Assembly: GCA_959600905.1 (NCBI GenBank)
Contig: CAUGNO010000013.1
Coordinates: 1 to 45,280 of the forward strand
Direction of reading: 5' to 3'
Length of the DNA stretch: 45,280 nucleotides
Source: UMGS1975 sp959600905
GTDB taxonomy: Bacteria > Bacillota > Clostridia > Christensenellales > QAND01
Shown: in pieces, positions 15,792-23,758 of the stretch
How positions within the stretch are numbered: the first letter of the stretch is position 1
Layout: each line of letters starts with the position of its first letter
The notes under the pieces: model-generated
The model's input: the letters and a program-made list of their open reading frames with translations, nothing else
What the model was told of the DNA's origin: nothing
The model's database searches: none
Made by a program: the position numbers and the translations under genes

Positions 15792-16274
15792 ATGGCATAC
15801 CGTAAGCTTGGCCGCAGAAGCGACCAAAGGAAAGCCATTTTGCGCAACCTAACGACGGCGCTGCTCTGGAACGGTAAGATCGAGACCACAGAAGCCCGCG
15901 CCAAGGAAGTGCGCAGCATTGCTGAAAAGTTGATTACTCTTGCAATCAAAGAGTATAACAATACGGAAATCGTAACCAAAAACGGCGAACAATACACCAA
16001 CGACGCTCCCAGCAAGCTGGCGGCGAGACGTCAGATGTTGGCGTACCTGTACAATGTACCGGAAGCAAAAGGCGAAAAAGAATCCAAATCGGATTATAAG
16101 GCGCGTACCAGTGACGTGAAAAATCCGGTTGTAGAAAAGCTTTTCCGTGAAATCGCTCCGAAGTATGAGAAGCGTGCACAGGATCTGGGCCAGGGCGGCG
16201 GATATACCCGCATCATCAAGACCGGTCCGCGCCGCGGCGATGCGTCCAATATGGCCATCGTAGAATTGGTGTAA
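15792..16274 (+). CDS. rplQ: Large ribosomal subunit protein L17, extended form
   Basis: A 160-residue L17 compared with about 115-125 in E. coli and Bacillus. The start M-A-Y-R-K-L-G-R-x-S-x-x-R-x-A-x-L-R-N and the end G-G-G-Y-T-R-I-I-K-T-G-P-R-R-G-D-A-x-x-M-A-x-I-E-L are canonical. The extra length lies in the middle, at roughly residues 58-125, and is charged. Similar insertions occur in other Clostridia. It closes the operon, followed by a terminator. Confidence 0.96.
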   Translation: MAYRKLGRRSDQRKAILRNLTTALLWNGKIETTEARAKEVRSIAEKLITLAIKEYNNTEIVTKNGEQYTNDAPSKLAARRQMLAYLYNVPEAKGEKESKSDYKARTSDVKNPVVEKLFREIAPKYEKRAQDLGQGGGYTRIIKTGPRRGDASNMAIVELV

Positions 16275-16285
16275 ACAGACAAGCG

Positions 16286-16315
16286 AAAGGGAGCCCAACT
16301 GGCTCCCTTTGTTTG
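16286..16315 (+). terminator. Terminator of the ribosomal operon
   Basis: AAAGGGAGCC (16286-16295), loop CAACT, GGCTCCCTTT (16301-16310), then GTTTG. The 10-bp stem is perfect but the T run is interrupted, so some read-through into ecfA1 is plausible. Confidence 0.8.
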
Positions 16316-16334
16316 TATGGAAGGGGAAAAAGCC

Positions 16335-17150
16335 ATGAAGGCAGTAGAGTGCGAACACCTGCAATTTCAATACGGGGAGCGGCCTGCACTACGCGATTTG
16401 ACCTTTGATATAGAGCAAGGCGAATACGTGGCAGTTGCAGGGCGCAACGGATGCGGGAAATCCACACTGGCCCGACATATCAACGCGCTGTTGCAGCCTA
16501 CAGAGGGCGTGATGCGCGTATTTGGCATGGATACAAAAGACGAAAGTAAAACGCTGGAGATTCGCAAACGCGCGGGGATGATTTTTCAAAACCCGGACAA
16601 TCAGATTGTGGCCTCGGTGGTAGAGGAAGATGTGGCATTTGGGCCAGAAAACTTAGGTGTGCCAACCGAAGAGATACGAAAACGTGTGGACCAAGCGCTG
16701 GCGCAGACGGGAATGACGTCATTTGCCAAACGCGCGCCGCATACGTTGTCTGGCGGACAAAAGCAAAGGGTGGGCATCGCTGGTGTATTGGCAATGCAGC
16801 CGCAGCTTATCATTTTGGACGAACCGACCTCTATGCTGGACCCGAGCGGCCGGGAAGCCGTCATGCAGACGTTGGATGAATTGCATGAAAGCGGCATTAC
16901 GCTGATCCACATTACCCATTCTATGGACGAGGCGCTGAAAGCACAGCGCATGATCGTGATGGATGCAGGGAGGATTGTACTGGACAGTACACCAGAGGAG
17001 ATATTTACCAACCATGCAGATGAGCTGGTATCCTGGGGGCTGGAGCTTCCGATGCTGATGGAAACAGCGTATGAGTGCCGGCAGTGTGGGCTGGATGTTG
17101 GCGCAGGACTTTCAATGGAAGAGATGGTGGAGCAGATATGTCAATTGTGA
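16335..17150 (+). CDS. ecfA1: ECF transporter ATPase EcfA1
   Basis: A 271-residue ABC ATPase that, with EcfA2 and EcfT, powers energy-coupling-factor uptake of vitamins and metals through separate substrate-binding S components. Walker A G-R-N-G-C-G-K-S-T is at 36-44, the signature L-S-G-G-Q at 138-142 and Walker B L-I-I-L-D-E-P at 158-164. I use ATG 16335, with AAGGGG at 16321-16326; the in-frame ATG at 16317 abuts the terminator. No S component is in the window, so the module probably serves several unlinked ones. Confidence 0.95.
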   Translation: MKAVECEHLQFQYGERPALRDLTFDIEQGEYVAVAGRNGCGKSTLARHINALLQPTEGVMRVFGMDTKDESKTLEIRKRAGMIFQNPDNQIVASVVEEDVAFGPENLGVPTEEIRKRVDQALAQTGMTSFAKRAPHTLSGGQKQRVGIAGVLAMQPQLIILDEPTSMLDPSGREAVMQTLDELHESGITLIHITHSMDEALKAQRMIVMDAGRIVLDSTPEEIFTNHADELVSWGLELPMLMETAYECRQCGLDVGAGLSMEEMVEQICQL

Positions 17151-18004
17151 TAGAGAACCTTTGCCATGTCTACGGGAAAGGCACGCCGTTTTTGGTAGAA
17201 GCGCTCAAAGATGTTTCGCTTGAAATCGAAAAAGGACAGCTCACCGGCATCATTGGCCACACAGGAAGCGGAAAATCTACGCTGGCCCAGCATTTGAACG
17301 GATTGGAACAGGCACAAAGCGGCCGTGTTATGGTGGATAGTGTAGAACTTTCGGGGAAATATGATAAAAAAGCGATCCGTACTAAGGTGGGTATGGTGTT
17401 TCAGTATCCTGAACAGCAGCTGTTTGAGGAGACAGTGGTAAAGGACATTTGCTTTGGCCCGAAAAACCTGGGACTGTCGGAAGAAAAGCAGATAGAACGA
17501 GCCAAATCAGCGATGGCTTTGATGCAGATAGAGTATGAAACCTTTGCAGAGCATTCGCCCTTTGATCTATCCGGCGGACAAAAAAGAAGAGTCGCCATCG
17601 CAGGGGTTTTGGCGATGGAGCCGGATTATCTGGTGTTGGACGAGCCGACAGCAGGCCTAGACCCGGAAGCGCGGAGGAACCTTTTGACGATCATCCGCAG
17701 GCTGCCGGAACAAACCGGAATGGGTGTGCTGATGGTATCCCATTCTATGGAAGATATGGCCATGTATGCGGACAAGCTGGCTGTGATGCACCAGGGGAAA
17801 TTGGTGCGCTTTGGAACACCGGAAGAGATTTTTTCTCATGAAGAGGAATTGAGGCAGGCCGGTTTGGCGGTTCCGACGTTGAGCAGGCTGACAAAGGCAT
17901 TGCAGGCCAGGGGCATAAAGGTGCCCTTTTCGCGCAATCCCATGGAGTTTGCCGCTCATTTGAAAAAAGCGCTGGAGGGGAGGCAAAACCATGGCGATGA
18001 GTGA
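17138..18004 (+). CDS. ecfA2: ECF transporter ATPase EcfA2
   Basis: A 288-residue ABC ATPase, partner of EcfA1. Walker A G-H-T-G-S-G-K-S is at 40-47, the signature L-S-G-G-Q at 143-147 and Walker B L-V-L-D-E-P at 164-169. The true start is ATG 17138 (M-S-I-V-I-E-N-L), inside the last codons of ecfA1; the frame continues upstream but without family similarity. It overlaps ecfA1 by 13 and ecfT by 14 bases. Confidence 0.95.
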   Translation: MSIVIENLCHVYGKGTPFLVEALKDVSLEIEKGQLTGIIGHTGSGKSTLAQHLNGLEQAQSGRVMVDSVELSGKYDKKAIRTKVGMVFQYPEQQLFEETVVKDICFGPKNLGLSEEKQIERAKSAMALMQIEYETFAEHSPFDLSGGQKRRVAIAGVLAMEPDYLVLDEPTAGLDPEARRNLLTIIRRLPEQTGMGVLMVSHSMEDMAMYADKLAVMHQGKLVRFGTPEEIFSHEEELRQAGLAVPTLSRLTKALQARGIKVPFSRNPMEFAAHLKKALEGRQNHGDE

Positions 18005-18791
18005 TATGACGTTGGGTCAGTATTTTCCCGCTGAGTCCGTAATCCATAGGCTGGATGCGCGGATCAAAATCGTACTGGCAATCGCCTTTATGGTGCTGGC
18101 CTTTTTGGTAAACACGCTCCAGGGATATGGCATGGTGCTGGGCCTTCTGGTAGTGACGATTTTGCTATCCCGTGTGCCGATCCGATTTGTCTTGAAGGGC
18201 TTAAAGCCAATTCTATTTATTTTAATTTTTACGTTTGTTTTAAACCTCTTTTTAACGCCGGGACAGACGGTATGGGTACACTGGTGGATTTTTACCATCA
18301 CAAAGGAGAGCCTGCTATTTGCCGTTCAGATGTCTGTACGCTTGGCGCTGCTGGTGGCCGGAACTTCGATGCTGACGTTGACAACCGCGCCGCTGCAGCT
18401 TACAGACGGGCTGGAATCGCTGCTGAGACCGCTGAAAGCCATTCGCTTTCCGGTGCATGAAATGGCGATGATGATGTCGATTGCTCTGCGTTTTATTCCT
18501 ACGCTTGCTGAGGAGGCGGACCGCATCCGCAAGGCACAGGCGGCCAGGGGCGCGGACTTTGATACGGGCGGACTTTTCAAACGGGCAGCTAGCTTGATTC
18601 CCCTGCTGGTGCCGTTGTTTGTGGGTGCATTTCGGAGGGCAGAGGAGCTTGCTACGGCTATGGAGGCGCGCTGCTATCACGGGGGAGAAGGCCGCACAAA
18701 ACTCACTGTAATGCACATGGGAGGGCGCGACTATATTAGCTTGTTGATCATGGTAGCGGCCTACTTGCTTGCTACGGTAGGAGGGTTTTGA
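17991..18791 (+). CDS. ecfT: ECF transporter transmembrane protein EcfT
   Basis: A 266-residue membrane protein with about five to six hydrophobic segments, the scaffold joining the ATPases to S components. The two coupling motifs are visible as A-Q-A-A-R-G-A-D-F-D-T-G-G and A-M-E-A-R-C-Y-H-G-G. The start M-A-M-S-D-M-T-L-G-Q-Y-F-P is normal and GGAGGGGAGG precedes it. It shares one base with truA. Confidence 0.95.
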   Translation: MAMSDMTLGQYFPAESVIHRLDARIKIVLAIAFMVLAFLVNTLQGYGMVLGLLVVTILLSRVPIRFVLKGLKPILFILIFTFVLNLFLTPGQTVWVHWWIFTITKESLLFAVQMSVRLALLVAGTSMLTLTTAPLQLTDGLESLLRPLKAIRFPVHEMAMMMSIALRFIPTLAEEADRIRKAQAARGADFDTGGLFKRAASLIPLLVPLFVGAFRRAEELATAMEARCYHGGEGRTKLTVMHMGGRDYISLLIMVAAYLLATVGGF

Positions 18792-19588
18792 TGCGCATCA
18801 AGCTGATCGTTGAATTTGATGGTACGGAATATGCTGGTTGGCAGAGGCAAAACAACGCCGTTACAGTGCAACAGAGGCTGGAGGAAGCGTTGGAACGGCT
18901 GTTTGGTAGTCCACTATGCGTACAGGGCGCCAGCCGAACAGATGCCGGCGTACACGCAGCGGGGATGGTATGCCATTTTGACATAGAGACAAAAATGCCG
19001 TCCGAACGCATTGCGTATGCGCTGAATTTTACGCTGCCTAAGGATATACGTGTTAAAGAGTCTTCGAGAGTATCGGATACGTTTCATGCGAGGTTTGATG
19101 CGAAGGCAAAATGGTATCGGTATACCATCTATAACCATAAGCATGCCAGCGCGCTGAACCGCAGGATGGTGGCGCATGTGCCTTATGCACTGGATCCTTT
19201 GAAAATGCAGCGGGCGCTGTGTACGCTGTTGGGCCGGCATGATTTTGCCGCTTTTGCGGCTTCGGGAAGCGTGGTAAAGGATACGACAAGGGAAATTTAC
19301 TTTGCGCAGCTGCAAAAGTGTGGCGATCTTCTGGTTTTGGACATTGTAGGCAGTGGATTTCTTTATAATATGGTGCGAATCATCGCCGGAACGTTGATTG
19401 ATATAGGCCGCGGCAAACTGCAAACGGACGCGTTTGCCAAGATGCTTCGGACAAAGGAACGCATCCAGGGCGGAATCACGGCGCCGCCGCAGGGATTGGT
19501 CTTACAGCGCGTATATTACGGCGCGCCACCGAGCTATGAACAGTATTTGTGTGAAAAAAGCTTACTGGATGGGGTTTTTCCCGCATAA
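18791..19588 (+). CDS. truA: tRNA pseudouridine(38-40) synthase
   Basis: A 265-residue TruA, converting uridines 38-40 of the tRNA anticodon arm to pseudouridine. The catalytic aspartate is D51 in A-S-R-T-D-A-G-V-H-A; F-V-like D-I-V-G-S-G-F-L-Y-N-M-V-R-I-I near the end is also conserved. ATG 18791 overlaps the ecfT stop by one base. The ecfA1-ecfA2-ecfT-truA-rplM order is common in Bacillota. Confidence 0.97.
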   Translation: MRIKLIVEFDGTEYAGWQRQNNAVTVQQRLEEALERLFGSPLCVQGASRTDAGVHAAGMVCHFDIETKMPSERIAYALNFTLPKDIRVKESSRVSDTFHARFDAKAKWYRYTIYNHKHASALNRRMVAHVPYALDPLKMQRALCTLLGRHDFAAFAASGSVVKDTTREIYFAQLQKCGDLLVLDIVGSGFLYNMVRIIAGTLIDIGRGKLQTDAFAKMLRTKERIQGGITAPPQGLVLQRVYYGAPPSYEQYLCEKSLLDGVFPA

Positions 19589-19602
19589 AATCGGGCTTTT
19601 TT
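19580..19602 (+). terminator. Weak terminator-like hairpin at the end of truA
   Basis: CCCG (19580-19583) and CGGG (19592-19595) flank an eight-base loop and are followed by C and seven T. The stem is only four base pairs and overlaps the last truA codons, so this is at best a weak terminator. Confidence 0.4.
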
Positions 19603-19613
19603 TAAAGTTTTGG

Positions 19614-19642
19614 TTGACAGAAAACCTGCGTTTGGATAAAAT
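19614..19642 (+). promoter_or_regulatory. Sigma-A promoter of rplM-rpsI
   Basis: TTGACA at 19614-19619 and TAAAAT at 19637-19642 with a 17-base spacer. It gives rplM-rpsI their own strong transcription start near 19649. Confidence 0.85.
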
Positions 19643-19705
19643 ATATAAGCGCTGTTTTGCACCATTAGCCCCGGAGTAAAACGCGAAATTAGAATCTTAT
19701 CAATT

Positions 19706-19750
19706 TCCTCTGTGCACGGCCTTGCTCACCCGTGGACAGAGTACAGGAGG
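19706..19750 (+). ncRNA. L13-type ribosomal leader hairpin
   Basis: CTCTGT (19708-19713) pairs with ACAGAG (19736-19741); after one G/G mismatch CACGG (19715-19719) pairs with CCGTG (19730-19734), leaving a ten-base loop. AGGAGG at 19745-19750 lies just beyond the stem. An L13 leader hairpin is known upstream of rplM in Bacillota, believed to bind L13 for feedback control. The match to that family is by position and general form. Confidence 0.65.
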
Positions 19751-19759
19751 AAGCATCCT

Positions 19760-20188
19760 ATGAAAACCTATATGCCTGGGGAAGATGCCCTGGTGCGCAA
19801 ATGGTATGTAGTAGACGCGGAAGGCAAAACCTTCGGCCGTCTGGCAAGCCGTGTTGCTCACATTTTAAGAGGCAAGCATAAACCTGAATTTACGCCGCAT
19901 GCGGATATGGGCGATTATGTTATCGTCGTAAACGCAGACAAGCTGGTATTTACCGGCAACAAATTGGATCAAAAAGTATATTACCGCCATACAGGGCATC
20001 CGGGCGGTTTGAAAGAAACCACCTACCGCACCCTGATGGAAACTCGTCCCGAATTTGCGCTGGAGCATGCTATAAAGGGTATGTTGCCGAAAAATTCTCT
20101 GGGACGCCAAATGATTAAAAAGCTGAAGGTCTATGCGGGCCCGAATCATAACCATGAAGCCCAGCAGCCTGAAACGCTGGAAGTGTAA
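19760..20188 (+). CDS. rplM: Large ribosomal subunit protein L13
   Basis: A 142-residue L13, an early 50S assembly protein. Family motifs include W-Y-V-V-D-A-E-G-K-T-F-G-R-L-A-S, the D-Y-V-I-V-V-N-A-D-K segment and M-L-P-K-N-S-L-G-R. The frame is open upstream into the leader hairpin, but ATG 19760, with AGGAGG nine bases upstream, matches the family start (M-K-T-Y). Confidence 0.97.
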   Translation: MKTYMPGEDALVRKWYVVDAEGKTFGRLASRVAHILRGKHKPEFTPHADMGDYVIVVNADKLVFTGNKLDQKVYYRHTGHPGGLKETTYRTLMETRPEFALEHAIKGMLPKNSLGRQMIKKLKVYAGPNHNHEAQQPETLEV

Positions 20189-20201
20189 GGAGGCATAACA
20201 G

Positions 20202-20597
20202 ATGGCAGCAAAAGCGCAATACCTGGGAACCGGCAGACGGAAAAAGAGCGTCGCGCGTGTACGCTTGGTGCCGGGCAAAGGTGCTTTCATTGTAAACAAA
20301 CGCGATCTGGAAGAATATTTTGGCCTGGAAACCTTGAAGATGGCAGCCAAAGCGCCGTTGGTGGTAACCGGTCTGGAAGATAAATTCGATGTGCACGTCA
20401 ATGTATGCGGCGGTGGATTTACCGGACAGGCGGGTGCGATTCGCCATGGCGTGTCTAGGGCGCTGTTGCAGGCAGATGAGGATCTGCGTCCTGCGTTAAA
20501 GCAGGCTGGGTTCTTAACCCGTGATCCGCGCATGAAAGAACGTAAGAAGTACGGCTTGAAAGCGGCTCGCAGGGCACCGCAATTCAGCAAACGTTAA
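20202..20597 (+). CDS. rpsI: Small ribosomal subunit protein S9
   Basis: A 131-residue S9 whose C-terminal tail contacts P-site tRNA. G-T-G-R-R-K-x-S-V-A-R-V-R-L near the start, G-G-G-F-T-G-Q-A-G-A-I-R-H-G and the ending K-Y-G-L-K-x-A-R-R-A-P-Q-F-S-K-R are diagnostic. It follows rplM by 13 bases and precedes a strong terminator. Confidence 0.98.
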   Translation: MAAKAQYLGTGRRKKSVARVRLVPGKGAFIVNKRDLEEYFGLETLKMAAKAPLVVTGLEDKFDVHVNVCGGGFTGQAGAIRHGVSRALLQADEDLRPALKQAGFLTRDPRMKERKKYGLKAARRAPQFSKR

Positions 20598-20611
20598 TCA
20601 GTACGTTCATA

Positions 20612-20645
20612 CTCCGCCAAGTCTTTGGCGGAGTTTTCTTTTTGC
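20612..20645 (+). terminator. Terminator of rplM-rpsI
   Basis: CTCCGCCAA (20612-20620), loop GTCT, TTGGCGGAG (20625-20633), then TTTTCTTTTT. A perfect 9-bp stem with a U-rich tail. Confidence 0.93.
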
Positions 20646-20696
20646 CGGGGAATCGGGAGAAACCGTTTTCCATGGGCATTCTCCTTATATTTGGGG

Positions 20697-20702
20697 TATA
20701 AT
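20697..20702 (+). promoter_or_regulatory. Candidate -10 element before the thioredoxin reductase gene
   Basis: A perfect TATAAT at 20697-20702, 47 bases before the start codon and just after a terminator, is the likely -10. I do not find a convincing -35, so the promoter may be weak or activator-dependent. Confidence 0.45.
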
Positions 20703-20749
20703 AATAAAAAACATAAAGAAACTTCCTAGACATAGAAAAGGAGAAAACA

Positions 20750-21664
20750 ATGCAGGATCTTTTGATCGTTGGCGCGGGGCCGGCAGGGCTTTCTGCGGCC
20801 ATTTATGCGGCGCGTGCCGGCATGTCTTTTACAATTTTAGAGCAGATGGCACCGGGCGGCCAGGCAGCAACAACCCATCATATTGAAAATTACCCTGGCT
20901 TTGCCGATGGGATCGGCGGAGTGGACTTGGCAATGGCCATGCAGGCGCAAGCGCAAAACCTAGGCGCTGTATTTGCATATGAGCCTGTAGAGAAAATGGA
21001 ATTGACGGGCAGGGAAAAGAAAATCATCACTGCACAAAATACCTATACGGCGCGCGCGGTGATTTTGGCTATGGGCGCACAGCCTAGGACATTGGGACTG
21101 CCGGGAGAGGAAGCGATGCGCGGCAGGGGGGTAAGCTATTGCGCAACTTGTGACGGTTTCTTTTTCAAGGGGAAACGCACAGTAATCATAGGAGGCGGGG
21201 ATACCGCTTTACAGGATGCACAGTATCTCTCTAATCTGTGTGAAAACGTAACAATTCTTCATCGGAGAAATGAGTTTAGGGCGGCCAAAAGATTGCAGGA
21301 TAAAGCGCGGGGGCTTTCAAATGTAACGATGATGACGCCGTATGTCCCAGTGTCAATCCAACAGAAGGAGGGCATGGTTTCCGGGCTGATTGCCGAGCAT
21401 GTGGAAACAAAGGAGCAGAAGCGCATTGATTGTGATGGCATCTTCATTGCCGCAGGTTATCTGCCGCAAAACGAGATGGTAAAGGGACAGGTAACCCTCA
21501 CAGAAGCTGGCTATATTCAGACAGATGCGAGGAAGAAAACCAACCTGCCAGGCGTATATGCCATCGGGGATATCAGCACAACGCCGCTGCGGCAGGTCGT
21601 TACCGCTTGTGCGGATGGTGCGGTGGCAGTGGCCAGCGCAGAGCAGTATTTGTCTGAAGATTAA
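20750..21664 (+). CDS. trxB: Thioredoxin reductase (NAD(P)H, FAD)
   Basis: A 304-residue low-molecular-weight thioredoxin reductase, which passes electrons through FAD to a redox disulfide and on to thioredoxin. FAD-binding G-A-G-P-A-G is at 8-13, the redox C-A-T-C at 131-134, the second dinucleotide fold G-G-G-D-T-A at 148-153 and H-R-R-x-x-F-R-A after it (the HRRxxxRA form usually signals NADPH); G-V-Y-A-I-G-D is near the end. No thioredoxin gene is adjacent. It is probably co-transcribed with glmM, only 33 bases downstream with no terminator between. Confidence 0.92.
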   Translation: MQDLLIVGAGPAGLSAAIYAARAGMSFTILEQMAPGGQAATTHHIENYPGFADGIGGVDLAMAMQAQAQNLGAVFAYEPVEKMELTGREKKIITAQNTYTARAVILAMGAQPRTLGLPGEEAMRGRGVSYCATCDGFFFKGKRTVIIGGGDTALQDAQYLSNLCENVTILHRRNEFRAAKRLQDKARGLSNVTMMTPYVPVSIQQKEGMVSGLIAEHVETKEQKRIDCDGIFIAAGYLPQNEMVKGQVTLTEAGYIQTDARKKTNLPGVYAIGDISTTPLRQVVTACADGAVAVASAEQYLSED

Positions 21665-21697
21665 CTTTGAGAGGATACCGAAATTGGGGGTTATCAA

Positions 21698-23032
21698 ATG
21701 GCTAGATTGTTTGGGACAGATGGGGTCAGAGGTCTCGTTGGAGAAGAGCTGACACAAAATCTGGCATACCGCTTGGGTTATGCTGGCGCAAAAGTTTTGG
21801 CAAAAACACAGCAGCAGCCACATATTTTGATTGGTATGGATACGCGTGGATCAGGACCCATGCTGCAAAATGCGTTGGCTCAGGGCATTGTTGCGGCGGG
21901 TGGCGCGGCTGTTTCGGCAGGTGTTGTGCCTACGCCGGCCGTCGCCTATTTGGTGCAAAGCGGGCATTTTAAAGCAGGAGTTGTGATCTCCGCTTCGCAC
22001 AACCCTGCACAGTATAACGGCATCAAGTTTTTTGATGAGTTTGGGTATAAGCTGCCGGACGCGCTGGAAGATGAGATTGAAGCGATGCTGGAGGATATTG
22101 AGGTGCCTGCTAAATTAACGGCAGATGCACCGCAAGCGATGGAGGATGCGGAGCAGCGCTATATTGACTTTCTAACAGCACAGGCAGATGTACAGCTGAC
22201 GGGAAAGACCATCGTATTGGACTGCGCCAACGGAGCTTCCAGCAATTTAGCGCAGCGTGTATTTGAAAAGCTGGGCGCTAAGGTTATCGTTTTGCACAAC
22301 CAGCCGGATGGAAAGAATATCAATGACGGCTGCGGCTCTACACACCCGGAGAAAATGTGCCAAACGGTGCGCCAAAAGGCCGCGGATTTTGGCTTTGCCT
22401 TTGATGGCGATGCAGATCGCCTGATTGCTTGCGATGAAACGGGCACGTTGATGGATGGGGATAAAATCATGGGTCTGCTGGCCATCGATATGAAGGAAAA
22501 TGGGCAGCTGAAAAAGGATACCCTGGTAGCGACTGTGATGAGCAATATGGGCTTGGCGCTTTCAGTTGAGCCATACGGGATAAAAATTGCCACCACGAAG
22601 GTGGGAGACCGCTATGTGCTGGAGGAAATGAAAAACGGCGGCTACAACCTGGGCGGAGAGCAGTCCGGACACCTTTTACTGACAGATCAGTCCACGACGG
22701 GAGACGGTATGCAGTCTGCGATTCATTTGGCCAGCCTACTGATGCGCAGCGGGGAAAAGGCCAGCCAGTGTGCAAGTAAAATCAATATTTATCCGCAGGT
22801 CTTGCGCAATGTGCCAGTGGCGCCGCAGTATAAAACGGAGTATATGAAAAATGCTGTGGTGGCTAAGGAGATACGTAAGATGGAGGCTGCCTACCAGGGC
22901 AAAGGGCGCTTACTGATCCGCCCAAGCGGCACAGAGCACTTGGTGCGCATTATGATCGAAGGAGAAAACCAGGCGGCGATCGAAGCCGATGCCAGAGCCC
23001 TGGCAGAGATTATGGAGAGGGAGCTGGCATAA
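21698..23032 (+). CDS. glmM: Phosphoglucosamine mutase
   Basis: A 444-residue alpha-D-phosphohexomutase converting glucosamine-6-phosphate to glucosamine-1-phosphate for peptidoglycan precursor synthesis. The start M-A-R-L-F-G-T-D-G-V-R-G, the catalytic phosphoserine loop A-S-H-N-P (S100), the Mg site D-G-D-A-D-R, the sugar loop G-G-E-Q-S-G-H and the phosphate-binding R-P-S-G-T-E are all present. GGGGG lies upstream of the ATG. A terminator follows. Confidence 0.96.
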   Translation: MARLFGTDGVRGLVGEELTQNLAYRLGYAGAKVLAKTQQQPHILIGMDTRGSGPMLQNALAQGIVAAGGAAVSAGVVPTPAVAYLVQSGHFKAGVVISASHNPAQYNGIKFFDEFGYKLPDALEDEIEAMLEDIEVPAKLTADAPQAMEDAEQRYIDFLTAQADVQLTGKTIVLDCANGASSNLAQRVFEKLGAKVIVLHNQPDGKNINDGCGSTHPEKMCQTVRQKAADFGFAFDGDADRLIACDETGTLMDGDKIMGLLAIDMKENGQLKKDTLVATVMSNMGLALSVEPYGIKIATTKVGDRYVLEEMKNGGYNLGGEQSGHLLLTDQSTTGDGMQSAIHLASLLMRSGEKASQCASKINIYPQVLRNVPVAPQYKTEYMKNAVVAKEIRKMEAAYQGKGRLLIRPSGTEHLVRIMIEGENQAAIEADARALAEIMERELA

Positions 23033-23049
23033 ACCTTTTTAGCAAAGAG

Positions 23050-23083
23050 AAAGACGATGAGAATTTTTTCATCGTCTTTTTTT
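23050..23083 (+). terminator. Terminator of trxB-glmM
   Basis: AAAGACGATGA (23050-23060), an eight-base loop, TCATCGTCTTT (23069-23079) and further T. Perfect 11-bp stem. Confidence 0.93.
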
Positions 23084-23092
23084 GAAAAAAGC

Positions 23093-23120
23093 TTGCAATT
23101 TTTGGAAACGGTGTTATAAT
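23093..23120 (+). promoter_or_regulatory. Sigma-A promoter of the rubrerythrin gene
   Basis: TTGCAA at 23093-23098 and TATAAT at 23115-23120, spacer 16. It begins ten bases after the glmM terminator. Confidence 0.8.
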
Positions 23121-23129
23121 AAAAACACA

Positions 23130-23148
23130 AATAAGAATTATTCCTATT
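23130..23148 (+). promoter_or_regulatory. Fur/PerR-like palindrome before the rubrerythrin gene
   Basis: A 9-1-9 inverted repeat centred on T 23139: ATAAGAAT (23131-23138) against ATTCCTAT (23140-23147), with one mismatch, plus an outer A/T pair. The central A-A-T-n-A-T-T matches the core of the PerR box consensus, although outer positions differ. It overlaps the expected transcription start, a classical repressor position. Assignment to PerR rather than Fur or another regulator is inference. Confidence 0.5.
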
Positions 23149-23172
23149 AATGATTTAAGGAGGTACTTAGAA

Positions 23173-23718
23173 ATGAAAAAGTTCGTATGTTCCGTTTGTG
23201 GTTATGTGGCAGAGGGCAAAATTCCGGAAGAATGTCCGGTATGCCATGCCAAAGCAGATAAGTTTGTTGCGATGCAGGAAGGAAAACGCGAATGGGCGGA
23301 TCAGCATGTCATCGGCGTGGCCAAGGATGTAGATCCGGAAGTGGTACAGGGTTTGCGTGATAACTTCAACGGAGAATGCAGCGAAGTGGGTATGTATTTG
23401 GCGATGAGCCGCCAAGCAGACCGTGAAGGGTTCCCTGAAGTGGCAGAAGCGTATAAGCGCATTGCATTTGAGGAAGCAGAACATGCCGCTAAGTTTGCAG
23501 AACTGTTGGGCGAGGTCGTTGTGGCTGATACCAAGAAGAACCTGCAGATGCGTGTAGATGCAGAGCAGGGCGCTACCCAGGGCAAAAAAGATCTGGCCGT
23601 TTTGGCTAAGAAGCTGGGTTATGATGCGATCCATGACACGGTACATGAAATGTGCAAGGATGAAGCACGCCATGGCTGTGCCTTTGAAGGCTTGCTGAAT
23701 CGTTACTTCGGCGAATAA
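23173..23718 (+). CDS. Reverse rubrerythrin (N-terminal rubredoxin, C-terminal diiron domain)
   Basis: A 181-residue peroxide-scavenging protein. The rubredoxin-like Fe site C6-x2-C9 and C21-x2-C24 is at the N-terminus, the reverse of classical rubrerythrin; the rest is a four-helix ferritin-like domain with E-x-x-H-type ligands (F-E-E-A-E-H and D-E-A-R-H). In Clostridium this class reduces H2O2 and O2 and is derepressed in perR mutants. It is a single gene between two terminators, AAGGAGG lies before the ATG, and a palindromic operator candidate lies upstream. Confidence 0.93.
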   Translation: MKKFVCSVCGYVAEGKIPEECPVCHAKADKFVAMQEGKREWADQHVIGVAKDVDPEVVQGLRDNFNGECSEVGMYLAMSRQADREGFPEVAEAYKRIAFEEAEHAAKFAELLGEVVVADTKKNLQMRVDAEQGATQGKKDLAVLAKKLGYDAIHDTVHEMCKDEARHGCAFEGLLNRYFGE

Positions 23719-23727
23719 TCGATATAG

Positions 23728-23757
23728 AAAAAGGGACCGATTGAGGTCCCTTTTTTA
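23728..23757. terminator. Bidirectional terminator between rubrerythrin and a minus-strand gene
   Basis: AAAAAGGGACC (23728-23738) and GGTCCCTTTTTT (23745-23756) with a six-base loop. A-runs and T-runs on both sides allow termination in either direction, serving the rubrerythrin gene and the convergent gene that ends at 23759. Confidence 0.9.
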
Positions 23758-23758
23758 A

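Noticed and set aside
16317..16334. Upstream ATG for ecfA1
   Set aside because: It lies directly against the terminator with no ribosome site; ATG 16335 has AAGGGG at good spacing and begins the family-like sequence.
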